From assembly GCF_008973665.1 (NCBI RefSeq), contig NZ_WACP01000004.1:310001-374000 (forward strand): DNA of 64,000 nucleotides. The letters are read 5' to 3'. The notes beneath the pieces were generated by a model that saw only the letters and a list, made by a program, of their open reading frames with translations, had not been told where the DNA came from and did not search any database. Numbering within the stretch: the stretch's first letter is position 1; every line of letters begins with the position of its first letter. Made by a program: the position numbers and the translations under genes. The stretch comes from Paenibacillus tengchongensis. Its GTDB lineage: Bacteria > Bacillota > Bacilli > Paenibacillales > Paenibacillaceae. Positions 9,210 through 18,437 of the stretch are shown here, piece after piece.

Positions 9210-9245
9210 ATAGGCCAAACCTATCAGTTCTATAGATATCATATC
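9210..9245 (+). promoter_or_regulatory. LysR-type operator boxes upstream of leuC
   Basis: ATAGG-N5-CCTAT (9210-9224) contains a perfect T-N11-A core, the general LysR box. GATAT-C-ATATC (9235-9245) follows and ends directly against the -35 hexamer. A distal recognition site plus a -35-proximal site is the usual layout for LysR activators. The binding protein is inferred. Confidence 0.5.
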
Positions 9246-9275
9246 TTGGAATTATAAACGCGCCGATGTTATATT
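9246..9275 (+). promoter_or_regulatory. leuCD promoter
   Basis: TTGGAA (9246-9251) and TATATT (9270-9275) are 18 bp apart. They match 4/6 and 5/6 of the sigma-A consensus. About 65 bases of leader follow before leuC. No T-box leader is seen. Confidence 0.5.
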
Positions 9276-9341
9276 TAGAGCATTCAAGGGAGACTCCACT
9301 CTCTCTTCCCATGAACGATTCCATTTTATGAGGTGAAACCT

Positions 9342-10766
9342 ATGAGCAGCAAGACTATGTTTGAAAAGATTTGGGACAATCACGTTATCCATCAGGAGGA
9401 AGGAAAACCGAGCATTCTGTACATCGACCTGCACCTGGTGCATGAGGTCACTTCGCCGCAGGCGTTTGAAGGGCTCCGGCTCAGCGGCCGTAAGGTGCGC
9501 CGTCCGGAATTGACTTTTGCCACGATGGATCACAACGTTCCGACCAAAGACCGTTACAACATCACCGACCCGATCTCCAAGCAGCAGATTGATACGCTGT
9601 CGCAGAACTGTCAGGACTTTGGCGTCCGGTTGTTCGATCTGAACGATATCGATCAAGGCGTTGTCCACGTTATGGGACCGGAAATCGGCTTAACCCATCC
9701 GGGGAAAACGATTGTCTGCGGCGACAGCCACACCTCTACACACGGCGCCTTCGGCGCACTGGCTTTCGGCATTGGCACGAGCGAGGTGGAGCATGTGCTG
9801 GCAACCCAGTGCCTGCAGCAGTCCAAAGCCAAGACGATGGAAGTCCGCTTCGTCGGCAAACGCAATCCCGGCGTAACCGCCAAGGACATGATTCTGGGTG
9901 TAATCGCCAAATACGGCACTGATTTCGCTACAGGCTATGTTATTGAATACACAGGTGAAGCGATCCGCGAACTCTCCATGGAAGAGCGCATGACTGTCTG
10001 CAACATGTCCATCGAAGGCGGAGCCAGAGCAGGGCTGATCGCACCGGACGAAACCACCTTTAACTACCTGCGCGGCCGCCAGTATGTGCCGCAGGGTGCG
10101 GCTTATGACGAATTCGTTGAATCCTGGAAGCAGCTGGTGAGCGACGAAGGCGCACAATACGACACCGTGGTCGAATTCGATGTAGAAACACTGATCCCGC
10201 AGGTCACCTGGGGAACAAGTCCGGGCATGGGTACCGATATCAGCTCAAGCGTGCCGAACCCGGCTGATTTCACCACTGAAAATGAACGCAAAGCCGCCGA
10301 AAAGGCGCTGGAATATATGGACCTCAAGCCGGGCACGCCAATGTCCGAAATTGATATCGATTATGTTTTCATCGGCTCCTGCACGAACGGCCGGATTGAA
10401 GATCTGCGCGCAGCCGCTCAAGTAGCTAAGGGCCATAAAGTCTCCGATAAAGTAACGGCGATCGTCGTACCGGGTTCCGGTCGCGTGAAGCTGCAGGCGG
10501 AGAAGGAAGGCCTCGACCGGATCTTTACCGAAGCCGGGTTTGAATGGCGCGAAGCGGGCTGCAGCATGTGCCTGGCGATGAATCCCGATGTGCTTCAGCC
10601 GGGACAACGCTGCGCATCGACCTCGAACCGCAACTTTGAAGGCCGTCAGGGACGCGGCGGACGTACACATCTCGTCTCTCCGGCGATGGCTGCAGCCGCT
10701 GCCATTAAAGGCCGCTTTACCGATGTGCGCGACTGGAACTATAAGACGGAAGCCGTCAACGCCTAG
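9342..10766 (+). CDS. leuC: 3-isopropylmalate dehydratase large subunit
   Basis: A 474-aa aconitase-family protein that isomerises 2- to 3-isopropylmalate in leucine synthesis with LeuD. The iron-sulphur cysteines are seen in [11 protein letters not shown] and in [10 protein letters not shown] near the C terminus. The substrate-site stretch [18 protein letters not shown] is intact. The ATG at 9342 has GAGGTG 6 bases upstream; an in-frame GTG at 9333 is less likely. leuD follows after 30 bases. leuA and leuB are not in the window. Confidence 0.96.
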   Translation: MSSKTMFEKIWDNHVIHQEEGKPSILYIDLHLVHEVTSPQAFEGLRLSGRKVRRPELTFATMDHNVPTKDRYNITDPISKQQIDTLSQNCQDFGVRLFDLNDIDQGVVHVMGPEIGLTHPGKTIVCGDSHTSTHGAFGALAFGIGTSEVEHVLATQCLQQSKAKTMEVRFVGKRNPGVTAKDMILGVIAKYGTDFATGYVIEYTGEAIRELSMEERMTVCNMSIEGGARAGLIAPDETTFNYLRGRQYVPQGAAYDEFVESWKQLVSDEGAQYDTVVEFDVETLIPQVTWGTSPGMGTDISSSVPNPADFTTENERKAAEKALEYMDLKPGTPMSEIDIDYVFIGSCTNGRIEDLRAAAQVAKGHKVSDKVTAIVVPGSGRVKLQAEKEGLDRIFTEAGFEWREAGCSMCLAMNPDVLQPGQRCASTSNRNFEGRQGRGGRTHLVSPAMAAAAAIKGRFTDVRDWNYKTEAVNA

Positions 10767-10796
10767 AACCCTGAGAGAAATCGGAGGAATTGAACC

Positions 10797-11399
10797 ATGG
10801 AAGCTTTTAAGAAATTAACGGGAATTGTTGCCCCGGTGGACCGGGTTAATGTGGATACGGATGCCATCATCCCCAAGCAGTTTTTGAAACGCATCGAGCG
10901 GACCGGCTTTGGCCAGTTTCTGTTCTACGAATGGCGTTTTGATGAAGAGGGCCGGGATAACCCTGCATTTGAAATGAACAAACCGCGCTATCAGGGCGCT
11001 TCGGTGCTGATCTCGCGGGCCAACTTCGGCTGCGGCTCCTCACGCGAGCATGCGCCGTGGGCGATTATGGATTACGGCTTCCGGGTTGTGATCGCTCCTT
11101 CCTTTGCCGATATCTTCTATAATAACTGCTTTAAGAACGGTATTCTGCCGCTCAAGCTGTCAGAAGAGCAGGTCGAAGATCTGTTCCAGCGCACGGCGGC
11201 GCATGAAGGGTACCAGCTGAATGTGGATTTGGAGAACAATACCCTCAGCGATGATTATGGCCTGGAGATCAAATTCCAGCTCGATGAACACCGCCGCCAG
11301 TTCCTGCTGCTCGGTCTTGACGATATCGGTCTTACGCTGCAGCATGCCGATGAAATTGCCGCTTATGAGGAGCGCCACGCCGCCAAGCTGTTTGCCTAG
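10797..11399 (+). CDS. leuD: 3-isopropylmalate dehydratase small subunit
   Basis: A 200-aa swivel-domain subunit that completes the LeuCD isomerase. It has the opening [15 protein letters not shown] and the substrate loop [14 protein letters not shown]. Length matches the family. It is preceded by GGAGGA about 10 bases upstream and ends 33 bases before a strong terminator, so leuCD is a two-gene operon. Confidence 0.96.
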   Translation: MEAFKKLTGIVAPVDRVNVDTDAIIPKQFLKRIERTGFGQFLFYEWRFDEEGRDNPAFEMNKPRYQGASVLISRANFGCGSSREHAPWAIMDYGFRVVIAPSFADIFYNNCFKNGILPLKLSEEQVEDLFQRTAAHEGYQLNVDLENNTLSDDYGLEIKFQLDEHRRQFLLLGLDDIGLTLQHADEIAAYEERHAAKLFA

Positions 11400-11432
11400 T
11401 AACCTGCTCTGCAGTGTATACTAAATTTACAC

Positions 11433-11471
11433 AAAACTTCTATTTCCGGTGTCGGAAATAGAAGTTTTTTT
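11433..11471 (+). terminator. Terminator of leuCD
   Basis: A perfect 16-bp stem (11433-11448 with 11453-11468) closes a GTGT loop and runs into seven T. It is followed at once by a possible extended -10 promoter. Confidence 0.9.
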
Positions 11472-11479
11472 GCTATAAT
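11471..11479 (+). promoter_or_regulatory. Possible extended -10 promoter of the amidase cluster
   Basis: TGCTATAAT matches the extended -10 consensus TGnTATAAT exactly. It directly abuts the leuCD terminator, about 95 bases before the first amidase gene. No good -35 is seen, which extended -10 promoters can tolerate. Confidence 0.4.
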
Positions 11480-11573
11480 CGAGATATTCATTGCCGGAGC
11501 AGGCAACTTTTGGAGATTTCTGTCGTCTATATGTTAACTATGATTCTATCAAGCATCGAAGGAGAGGAAAGGG

Positions 11574-13115
11574 ATGAAGAGAGCCGGACAACGGGTGTTA
11601 TTCCTGTTGCTGCTGCCGCTGTTGCTACTGTCATTCGCCGGCCACGAAGCCGCCGCTGCGGGAAGCGGCACAGGGAAGATCATTATGGACAGCGAGGAAT
11701 TGGCGCTGCCGAAAGGAATCCGTCTTGAGAATGTGAATGGAAGCGTTATGATTCCGATCCGCGTGGTCGTCGAGAACCTCGGATTCGAGGTGCTGTGGGA
11801 GCAGCAGTCGCGTACGGTCACCGTGCAGCAGGACGGGAAGAAGGTTCAGCTTGCGGTCGGCAGCAAAAAAGCGGAAGCCGACGGCGTGGCGCTGGATCTG
11901 AACGCCGCTCCGAAACAGACGGGGGGGACGGTACTGGTTCCGATCCGCTTTGTGAGCGAGCAATTCGGCCTCAAAGTGGGCTGGGACAATACGGATAAGA
12001 CGGTCTACATAAGCGGCGGTCCTAATACGATGCCATCCGCAGCTCCGGAGCCTACTTATAGCCCTTCCCCGGCTTCAACGCCTGTCCCGGCGGCTTCTCC
12101 AACTGCAGCTTCGCCAGACCCGGCGGCTACACCCGTGCCTACGGCGCAGAGCACACCTCTGCCGTCCGCCGGAAGCCCGCAGGTATTGGGCGCGGTATTC
12201 AGCGAGAATCGGCTTATGATCGCCACCTCCGGCGGCGCTGCGCCGAGCATACAGAAGCTGACGGGGCCGGACCGGATCGTTGTCGATTTCCAGGGCGCCA
12301 ATTTCGCAGCGGACTTCGCAGGCACTCTTCCGGTGCTGGCCGTAACCGGCACTCCGCAAGGCAAGCTGGATGTGACGGGTTATCCGCTGGTTACGGAAGT
12401 CAGATACGCAATGTTCAGCGTTAATCCTCCAACAGCCCGGTTTGTTATTCAGACGGTTGGCACCCAGGCTTATCAAGTGAGTACGGATGCTGCTACCGGG
12501 CTGGTAACCATCGACCTCAATGCGGTTCCGGGAAGCGGCGCAGTGATTCCGGGTACAGACGGGTTAAAGCCGGTTGTAGTGCTGGACGCAGGGCATGGAG
12601 GTACGGATCCGGGGGCAGGCAGTATTACGAACAAGAGAGAAAAGGATTTTAACCTGGCCGTTGTGAAGAAGTTGGGGGATCTGCTAACCCAAGAGGGACT
12701 CATCGAGGTCATCTATACGCGATCGGCAGATACAACAATCGGTCTTAAAGACCGCGTGAAGGTTGCCAAGGACGCAGGAGCCGACCTCTTCATCTCGGTT
12801 CACGGAAATTCGCTGGACGAGGATTATCCTAACCGGGAGAAGATCAACGGCAGCGAAACGTACTACACCCGCAGTGCGAGCATTCCGCTGGCCGAGGTGC
12901 TGCACAAGCATCTCCTGGCGGCAACGGGCTTTAAGGACAATGGCATCCGCAGCAAGAGTCTGCATGTGACCCGGGAAACAACGATGCCGGCGGTGCTGCT
13001 GGAGGTTGGATATCTGACCAACCCAGGAAACGAAGCGGCGATGTTCAGTGATGTTCTGCAGGATAATCTGGCCCGGGAGCTGGCGGCCGGAATAAAGGAA
13101 TACTTGGGTCTGTAA
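11574..13115 (+). CDS. N-acetylmuramoyl-L-alanine amidase with copper-amine-oxidase-N and AMIN domains
   Basis: A 513-aa secreted wall hydrolase. The signal peptide (about residues 1-28) is followed by two copper-amine-oxidase N-terminal-like repeats (about 35-145, with PIRVVVENLGF and PIRFVSEQFGL). A Pro/Ala/Ser/Thr linker (about 150-200), an AMIN domain (about 205-310) and a C-terminal Amidase_3 domain (about 330-513) complete it. Zinc and catalytic residues appear as DAGHGG, Glu in KREKDFN, SVHGN and LLEVGYL. It should cleave the lactyl-Ala bond of peptidoglycan. The next gene is its paralogue with the same domain order. Confidence 0.93.
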   Translation: MKRAGQRVLFLLLLPLLLLSFAGHEAAAAGSGTGKIIMDSEELALPKGIRLENVNGSVMIPIRVVVENLGFEVLWEQQSRTVTVQQDGKKVQLAVGSKKAEADGVALDLNAAPKQTGGTVLVPIRFVSEQFGLKVGWDNTDKTVYISGGPNTMPSAAPEPTYSPSPASTPVPAASPTAASPDPAATPVPTAQSTPLPSAGSPQVLGAVFSENRLMIATSGGAAPSIQKLTGPDRIVVDFQGANFAADFAGTLPVLAVTGTPQGKLDVTGYPLVTEVRYAMFSVNPPTARFVIQTVGTQAYQVSTDAATGLVTIDLNAVPGSGAVIPGTDGLKPVVVLDAGHGGTDPGAGSITNKREKDFNLAVVKKLGDLLTQEGLIEVIYTRSADTTIGLKDRVKVAKDAGADLFISVHGNSLDEDYPNREKINGSETYYTRSASIPLAEVLHKHLLAATGFKDNGIRSKSLHVTRETTMPAVLLEVGYLTNPGNEAAMFSDVLQDNLARELAAGIKEYLGL

Positions 13116-13274
13116 GGGAATATCCCCGCAAAGCCAAGCCAAATTCGGGGGTTTCATGGAATATATTCGCAACTTTTAAGCGAACTAGGCGTCTAAACAA
13201 TGTCGAGGATTGTCAGTGGCTGAATCATCAGGAACGCCTTTCTCGGGCGGAATACTAGATTTTTGAGGTGAAGA

Positions 13275-14717
13275 ATGAAGAAATTTGCTTTTATGCTGTT
13301 GCTGCTGCTCTTTGTACTTGTATTGCCGGAACGCGGACAAGCCGCCGCTGCCGGAACGAGTAAGATTATTCTCGACGGCAAGGACATTACCGCCGGCCAG
13401 AGCGTTCCGGTGGAGAATGTGAACGGTACGGTAATGGTGCCGCTGCGTATGATTTCCGAGAACCTGGGCTACAACGTGGACTGGAATCAGACGACCAAGA
13501 CGGTAACCGTCGAACAGCAGGGCAAGAGCCTGAAGCTGATCGTGAATCAAACCTCGGCCTCGGTCGACGACAAAACCGTTATGCTGACTGTAGCCCCGCT
13601 CTTGCGGTCAGACACCACCCTGGTGCCGCTGCGCTTTATTGCCCAGGAGTTCGGCTTGTCCGTCGACTGGGACAACACACAGAAGATTGTAACCCTTATT
13701 ACCCCGGAAACTCCGGACAGTAACACGGGCGGAGGCGGCAGTGCTGGCGGCGGAACAAGCGTGGTTAACCCGCCGGCTGTTGATACCAGCGGATTGACGA
13801 TGGTCAATGGCGTCAGTTTCAGTGAGAATCGGCTGATTATCGCCATGGAAGGCTCCGCTGAGCCGAAGGTCTCCAAGATAAGCGGCCCCGACCGGATTGT
13901 GGTCGATTTGACCAATGCCACGTTCTCCGATATCTTCGGCAGCGGGCAGGAGCTTGATCCGAACCTGAACGGCAAGCTGACCGTCACGGATTATCCCGAT
14001 GTATCGGGAGTGCGCTATTCATTGTTCAGCTCTGATCCGTATACGGTACGGTTTGTCATTGATTTGAACCATGCCAAGAATTACAACGTCGAAGTTACGG
14101 GAGACAGTACCTCCAAGCTGGTTATTGTTGACCTCAACGCACAGAGTACGGGAGATACTGCGACACTGCCGGGGAACAGCGGACGCAAGCTCGTTGTACT
14201 GGACGCCGGACACGGAGCGAAGGATTCCGGTGCCGTCGGCGTTACAGGCAAATACGAGAAGAACTTCAACCTTGCCATCGTCCTCAAGACGGCCGAGCTC
14301 TTGAAGAAGGAGAACAATATCGACGTAGTGTTGACCCGCAGCGATGATACGTTCCTTGAACTGAAGGAGCGGGCAGGAATGGCCAACAGCCTCAAAGCCG
14401 ATCTCTTCATTTCGGTACATGCGAACAGCAGCTCTTCATCTGCGGCCAGCGGGACGGAAACCTATTACCAGCGGGAAGCAAGCAAGGCTTTAGCCAACAT
14501 CATGCATAAATATCTTGTGCAGGCGTCGGGACTCAGCGACCGCGGCGTAAGATACGGAAACTTTCATGTGATCCGCGAAACGACCATGCCGGCCGTATTG
14601 CTGGAGGTAGGGTATCTCAGTAATAAACGCGATGAGGCGGCCCTGTTCACAGAGTCACTGCAGAATAAGGTTGCAGCAGGCATCGTCAGCGGGATCAAGG
14701 AATATTTGGGGTTATAA
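13275..14717 (+). CDS. Second N-acetylmuramoyl-L-alanine amidase, paralogue of the upstream gene
   Basis: A 480-aa protein with the same order as its neighbour: signal peptide (1-25), copper-amine-oxidase-N repeats (PLRMISENLGY, PLRFIAQEFGL), a Gly-rich instead of Pro/Thr-rich linker, AMIN, and Amidase_3. The catalytic set DAGHGA, KYEKNFN, SVHANS and LLEVGYL is intact, so both copies look active. The linkers differ most. This suggests a tandem duplication followed by divergence of spacing or wall placement. A Shine-Dalgarno GAGGTG precedes the ATG. Confidence 0.93.
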   Translation: MKKFAFMLLLLLFVLVLPERGQAAAAGTSKIILDGKDITAGQSVPVENVNGTVMVPLRMISENLGYNVDWNQTTKTVTVEQQGKSLKLIVNQTSASVDDKTVMLTVAPLLRSDTTLVPLRFIAQEFGLSVDWDNTQKIVTLITPETPDSNTGGGGSAGGGTSVVNPPAVDTSGLTMVNGVSFSENRLIIAMEGSAEPKVSKISGPDRIVVDLTNATFSDIFGSGQELDPNLNGKLTVTDYPDVSGVRYSLFSSDPYTVRFVIDLNHAKNYNVEVTGDSTSKLVIVDLNAQSTGDTATLPGNSGRKLVVLDAGHGAKDSGAVGVTGKYEKNFNLAIVLKTAELLKKENNIDVVLTRSDDTFLELKERAGMANSLKADLFISVHANSSSSSAASGTETYYQREASKALANIMHKYLVQASGLSDRGVRYGNFHVIRETTMPAVLLEVGYLSNKRDEAALFTESLQNKVAAGIVSGIKEYLGL

Positions 14718-14830
14718 CAGCAGCCATGCGGCAGAACGGGGCCGCAAAGTCAACTTTCGATCCGGCAGGACCGGATAAGCAGGCTTTGCGGCTCTGCCCT
14801 GCCCATATTCATCTAGAGGGGGTAATGTTC

Positions 14831-15487
14831 ATGAATAAGAAAATAGCATTTGCAGGCATTGCTGCGCTTCTTCTGCTGGTGATGGCCGGCTGCGGCGAGA
14901 AGCCAACTGCAGCGCCGGCCGATAACTCGGGAATCGCCGAGCCGGCTGTCGTAAACGGTGCTGCAGGCGGCAACACCGTAGAAACCCCAGGTGCGGACGC
15001 CGGAGGCGAAAGTGTTCCGGCAACGGCTCAGCCTACCGCCGAAGCGACTGCACCGGCGGCGACGGAAACGCCTGTACCGGAGAAGCAAAGCCAGAGTATC
15101 AGCGTGTATTATACCGATCCGCAGCAGCTGGATCTGGTTACCTCGGAAGCAACCGTAGCCTTCGCCGATGATGCGGAGAAATATACAGAAGCCTTCAAGG
15201 CGCTGCAAAGCAGCGGACAGGAGGATCTGGTTGCATTATGGTCCAAGATTGAACTGAAGTCGCTGGACTTCAAGGATGGCCGGCTTACTTTGGATATTCA
15301 TAAGCCGCAGGAAGCCCAACTCGGTGCCGGCGGCGAATCAATGGCGATCAGCGCGCTGACCCGGACAATGTTCCAATTCTCCGAAGTGCAGAGTGTGGAA
15401 TTGCTGGTTGATGGGGAACAGGTGGAAAGCCTGATGGGCCATGTGGATCTGGAGCATCCGATGACCAGAGAGAACAGCGGTGTTTAA
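14831..15487 (+). CDS. GerMN-domain lipoprotein
   Basis: A 218-aa lipoprotein. The signal ends in the lipobox VMAGC with the lipidated Cys21. A low-complexity Ala/Thr/Pro/Glu linker (about 25-95) leads to a GerMN domain (about 100-205, from ISVYYTDPQQLDLV). GerMN domains occur in the GerM sporulation/germination protein and other envelope proteins. The ATG at 14831 has AGGGGG 8 bases upstream and gives a clean signal peptide. It follows two amidases and precedes an SLH protein, which suggests wall remodelling. The frame runs 7 bases into an alternative upstream reading of the SLH gene, but not into its preferred start. Confidence 0.85.
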   Translation: MNKKIAFAGIAALLLLVMAGCGEKPTAAPADNSGIAEPAVVNGAAGGNTVETPGADAGGESVPATAQPTAEATAPAATETPVPEKQSQSISVYYTDPQQLDLVTSEATVAFADDAEKYTEAFKALQSSGQEDLVALWSKIELKSLDFKDGRLTLDIHKPQEAQLGAGGESMAISALTRTMFQFSEVQSVELLVDGEQVESLMGHVDLEHPMTRENSGV

Positions 15488-15560
15488 GCGGCCCACACCT
15501 TCTGGTGCACCAACGATAACGAATGACCAACATTATGAATCTCAGAGAGGGGTAATCCGC

Positions 15561-18305
15561 TTGTCCGGTCAAAAGAAACTGAAACCCACACTAAAATCCT
15601 ATACCTCCAAAGCAGCTTCCGCCGTACTGGCGGGCGCTATGGTTCTCGGCGGAGCGGGAGCAGCCTTTGCAGAGACAGCTGCTGTAACCCAGACAACGGC
15701 AGCCGCACAGACCACTGCAGCGGCAACCGGAGTCTTCAGCGACGTCAAATCCGGCTTCTGGGCCGAGAAGCACATCTATAAGCTGGCTGCCCAGGGTATC
15801 GTTGTCGGCAATAACGGTTTATTCCGGCCCGGCGATTCCGTAACCCAGCAGGAAGCCGTGCTCATGGCCCTGCGGTTTATGAAGCTTACCGGCAATGCCG
15901 ATCTCAATACCAATGTGGTGCTGCCGGGCAATTTTGAAGTATCGAACTATTATAAGCCATATGTTGTGCTGGCATTCCAGCAGGGGTTATTGGATAAGAC
16001 GACCGAGATGGCCGAGAGTAACCTGAAGACGGCCTGGGGCACACGGAAAGCTTCCCGTGAATGGGTCGCCGAGCTCCTCGTGCGCAGTTTGGGCAAGTCT
16101 GCTGATGCAGCTGCGGCGGCTTCACTGCCTACCGGCTTCGCCGATGATTCGAAGGTATCGTCCAGCAAACGCGGGTATATTAATACTGCGGTGAATCTCG
16201 GTTTGGCCAATGGCCTTGACGGTAACCGCTTCGACCCTCAGGGGGCGGTGACACGCGCCCAGCTGGCAACCTTCTTTAGCCGGGCGGAAGCCCAGAATAC
16301 CGTACAGTATGACAATTCGGTCAGCGGAACAATTAGCTCGCTCAAGGACAACAAGCTGACGGTTTACCATAATGGTGCTTCTTCTACGTTTAATCTGGGG
16401 ACCGGTACCGCTTATTTTACCAGTGCGTCGGAAACCAGAATCGGCTTGAGCGACATTCAGCCTTATACTAAAGTAACTGTTATTGGCGCTACATATAATG
16501 CGGCCTATGTTGAGGTTACGGATCCCACGGTGCAGCTGGAGACGCTTGAAGGCACTTTTGCCAAGAGCACCCAAGGCACTATCTGGCTGGATACGCCTGC
16601 AGGCTATGACCAGTATGCTTATGATGCCGAAACGGTGTTTCTCGATGTGAACGGGGCGGTTATTGCGCCGTCCGCAATTGCGGCGGACAGCAAAGTTTCG
16701 CTGCAGCGTGAGACCTACAGCGGAACGCGCAAGCTGGTGAAGGTTCAGGTGACCTCCGGGATTGTCAATAAGACAGCATCCGGAACCATCCAGAGCGTTG
16801 ATGTGACCGGTAAGAGCATTGTGTTCAAGACGGCAGCGGGAACGACCGAAACCTTCAAATGGGAGGACGGGGCTGCAATTTTCAAAACACAATCGTCGGT
16901 TCTGCAGCCTTCTGATCTCAAGACAGGCGCCGCTGTCAACTATACGATTAAGAACAATATGATTCTTTCGGTGGAAGTCACTTCCGGAACGGAGCGCGTG
17001 GTTGAGGGAATGCTCAATGAAATTACCAGCTCCAGTCTGGTCTACAAAAAAGCGGACGGCACCCGCGAGGCAAAGCTGCTCGCAGGTGTTCCGGCCGTTG
17101 TCATTCCCGATATGACCGGGCCGACGATCAGCGACCTGATGGCCGATGCAAAGAGCGGAGACGCGGTGCGGATTACTCTGAACAGCAGCGATCAGGTGAC
17201 CCGGATTGAAGTTGTTGCCCGGAAGATGGAGCAATATACCGGGGCTTCGGTGTTGTCGTATAATACCAAGACCCAAATGCTGACCTTTATGGACAGCGCC
17301 GGCAAGGCGCATCTGGTGGAGCTTGACAAGGACACCAAGCTTATTTATGACAATGTTACAGCGCCTACTCTGGCCGGTATCGCCTCCCGCTTGACGGAAG
17401 GCCGTAAAATTAATGTAACGTTGCTGGATGAACATGCCCTGCAAGTCGAAATATCGACCCAATTCACGGGCACGTTGACTTCAGTCAGCGCTTCGACCAA
17501 CACCTTTGTAATGAAGCTGGCAGGAAACCAGTCGGTAACGCTCTCGCTTCCGCAAGGCGTGGATTTATTCGGCAAGAAATCGGCAACTATCAATGATGTT
17601 CCCGTCGGCACTCAGGTTACGGCAGTCCTTGGCGAGAACCAGGCGATCGTCACGATGCTCCGGGCCGTTTCGTCGGCACAGCTGCAGATTACTTCTGTAA
17701 ACGCAGCGGGCAACCAGCTTACCGTGACCGGAGCGGCGGGCACTTCTGTATTAAACACGCTGACTGTAAAATTGCTGAATGAAGCCGGCCAGACCATTAC
17801 ACTGGCTGACCTCAAGGCCGGCGATTTTATCAATGTGCAATTCCTCGGCACCAACCCGACTTCCATTCAGGCCATCAAGCTGACAACCGGAGCGGTGACT
17901 GCGGTTGACGCAGCCGCTGGAACACTGACGGTTAAGGACTACTCAGGCGTGGCCCAGACCTTGAATGTCGGCACGAACGTAAAGATTGTCCGCGACGGTG
18001 CAACGACCACAGCGCTCGGCAATCTGACGACCGCAGACCGGGTGGAGGTCCGCAAGGATGTGGACGGCTCTACAATGATTCGTGTCCTTGCACAGCAAGT
18101 CAAGGTCTATTGGAAGATGGATGGCTCGCTGCTGCTGCTTACCAAACGTGCCAGCGCGAGCGATACGAATTACCAGTTCACGCTTTCGCCAAATGTATAT
18201 ATTCATCAAGGTGACACGACATTATCCGTGCAATCTTTGAAAGAAAATGATAATATTATAATGTATCTAAACAACAACATTGTGGTTGAAATTGTGAAAC
18301 AATAA
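15561..18305 (+). CDS. S-layer homology (SLH) domain surface protein
   Basis: A 914-aa secreted protein. The signal peptide ends near GAAFAE. SLH repeats occupy about residues 45-235 (for example FSDVKSGFWAEKHIYKLAAQG and FADDSKVSSS...). These usually bind pyruvylated secondary wall polymer. The remaining 680 residues are Thr/Val/Ala-rich beta-type repeats without a catalytic motif. The TTG at 15561 is preferred because AGAGAGGGGT lies 8 bases upstream and the signal peptide then begins normally. A GTG at 15480 would overlap the previous gene. It is probably structural or adhesive. It ends 29 bases before a strong terminator that closes the envelope cluster. Confidence 0.88.
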   Translation: MSGQKKLKPTLKSYTSKAASAVLAGAMVLGGAGAAFAETAAVTQTTAAAQTTAAATGVFSDVKSGFWAEKHIYKLAAQGIVVGNNGLFRPGDSVTQQEAVLMALRFMKLTGNADLNTNVVLPGNFEVSNYYKPYVVLAFQQGLLDKTTEMAESNLKTAWGTRKASREWVAELLVRSLGKSADAAAAASLPTGFADDSKVSSSKRGYINTAVNLGLANGLDGNRFDPQGAVTRAQLATFFSRAEAQNTVQYDNSVSGTISSLKDNKLTVYHNGASSTFNLGTGTAYFTSASETRIGLSDIQPYTKVTVIGATYNAAYVEVTDPTVQLETLEGTFAKSTQGTIWLDTPAGYDQYAYDAETVFLDVNGAVIAPSAIAADSKVSLQRETYSGTRKLVKVQVTSGIVNKTASGTIQSVDVTGKSIVFKTAAGTTETFKWEDGAAIFKTQSSVLQPSDLKTGAAVNYTIKNNMILSVEVTSGTERVVEGMLNEITSSSLVYKKADGTREAKLLAGVPAVVIPDMTGPTISDLMADAKSGDAVRITLNSSDQVTRIEVVARKMEQYTGASVLSYNTKTQMLTFMDSAGKAHLVELDKDTKLIYDNVTAPTLAGIASRLTEGRKINVTLLDEHALQVEISTQFTGTLTSVSASTNTFVMKLAGNQSVTLSLPQGVDLFGKKSATINDVPVGTQVTAVLGENQAIVTMLRAVSSAQLQITSVNAAGNQLTVTGAAGTSVLNTLTVKLLNEAGQTITLADLKAGDFINVQFLGTNPTSIQAIKLTTGAVTAVDAAAGTLTVKDYSGVAQTLNVGTNVKIVRDGATTTALGNLTTADRVEVRKDVDGSTMIRVLAQQVKVYWKMDGSLLLLTKRASASDTNYQFTLSPNVYIHQGDTTLSVQSLKENDNIIMYLNNNIVVEIVKQ

Positions 18306-18334
18306 CGGCACTGGTGGACTTCCGTGTGAAACAC

Positions 18335-18376
18335 CGTCTTGACGCAGTCGCTGACTTGCGTCAAGACGTTTTTTTT
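18335..18376 (+). terminator. Terminator after the SLH gene
   Basis: CGTCTTGACGCA pairs perfectly with TGCGTCAAGACG around a 10-base loop and is followed by eight T. Confidence 0.92.
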
Positions 18377-18437
18377 GAACTGGAAGAAATGTTGACGTTA
18401 TTCCGCCAGTGAACCTGCTTGCGTGGAGGGGAACGCT

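Noticed and set aside
9121..9341. T-box leader upstream of leuC
   Set aside because: No AGGGTGGNACCGCG-type T-box sequence or terminator pair is visible.
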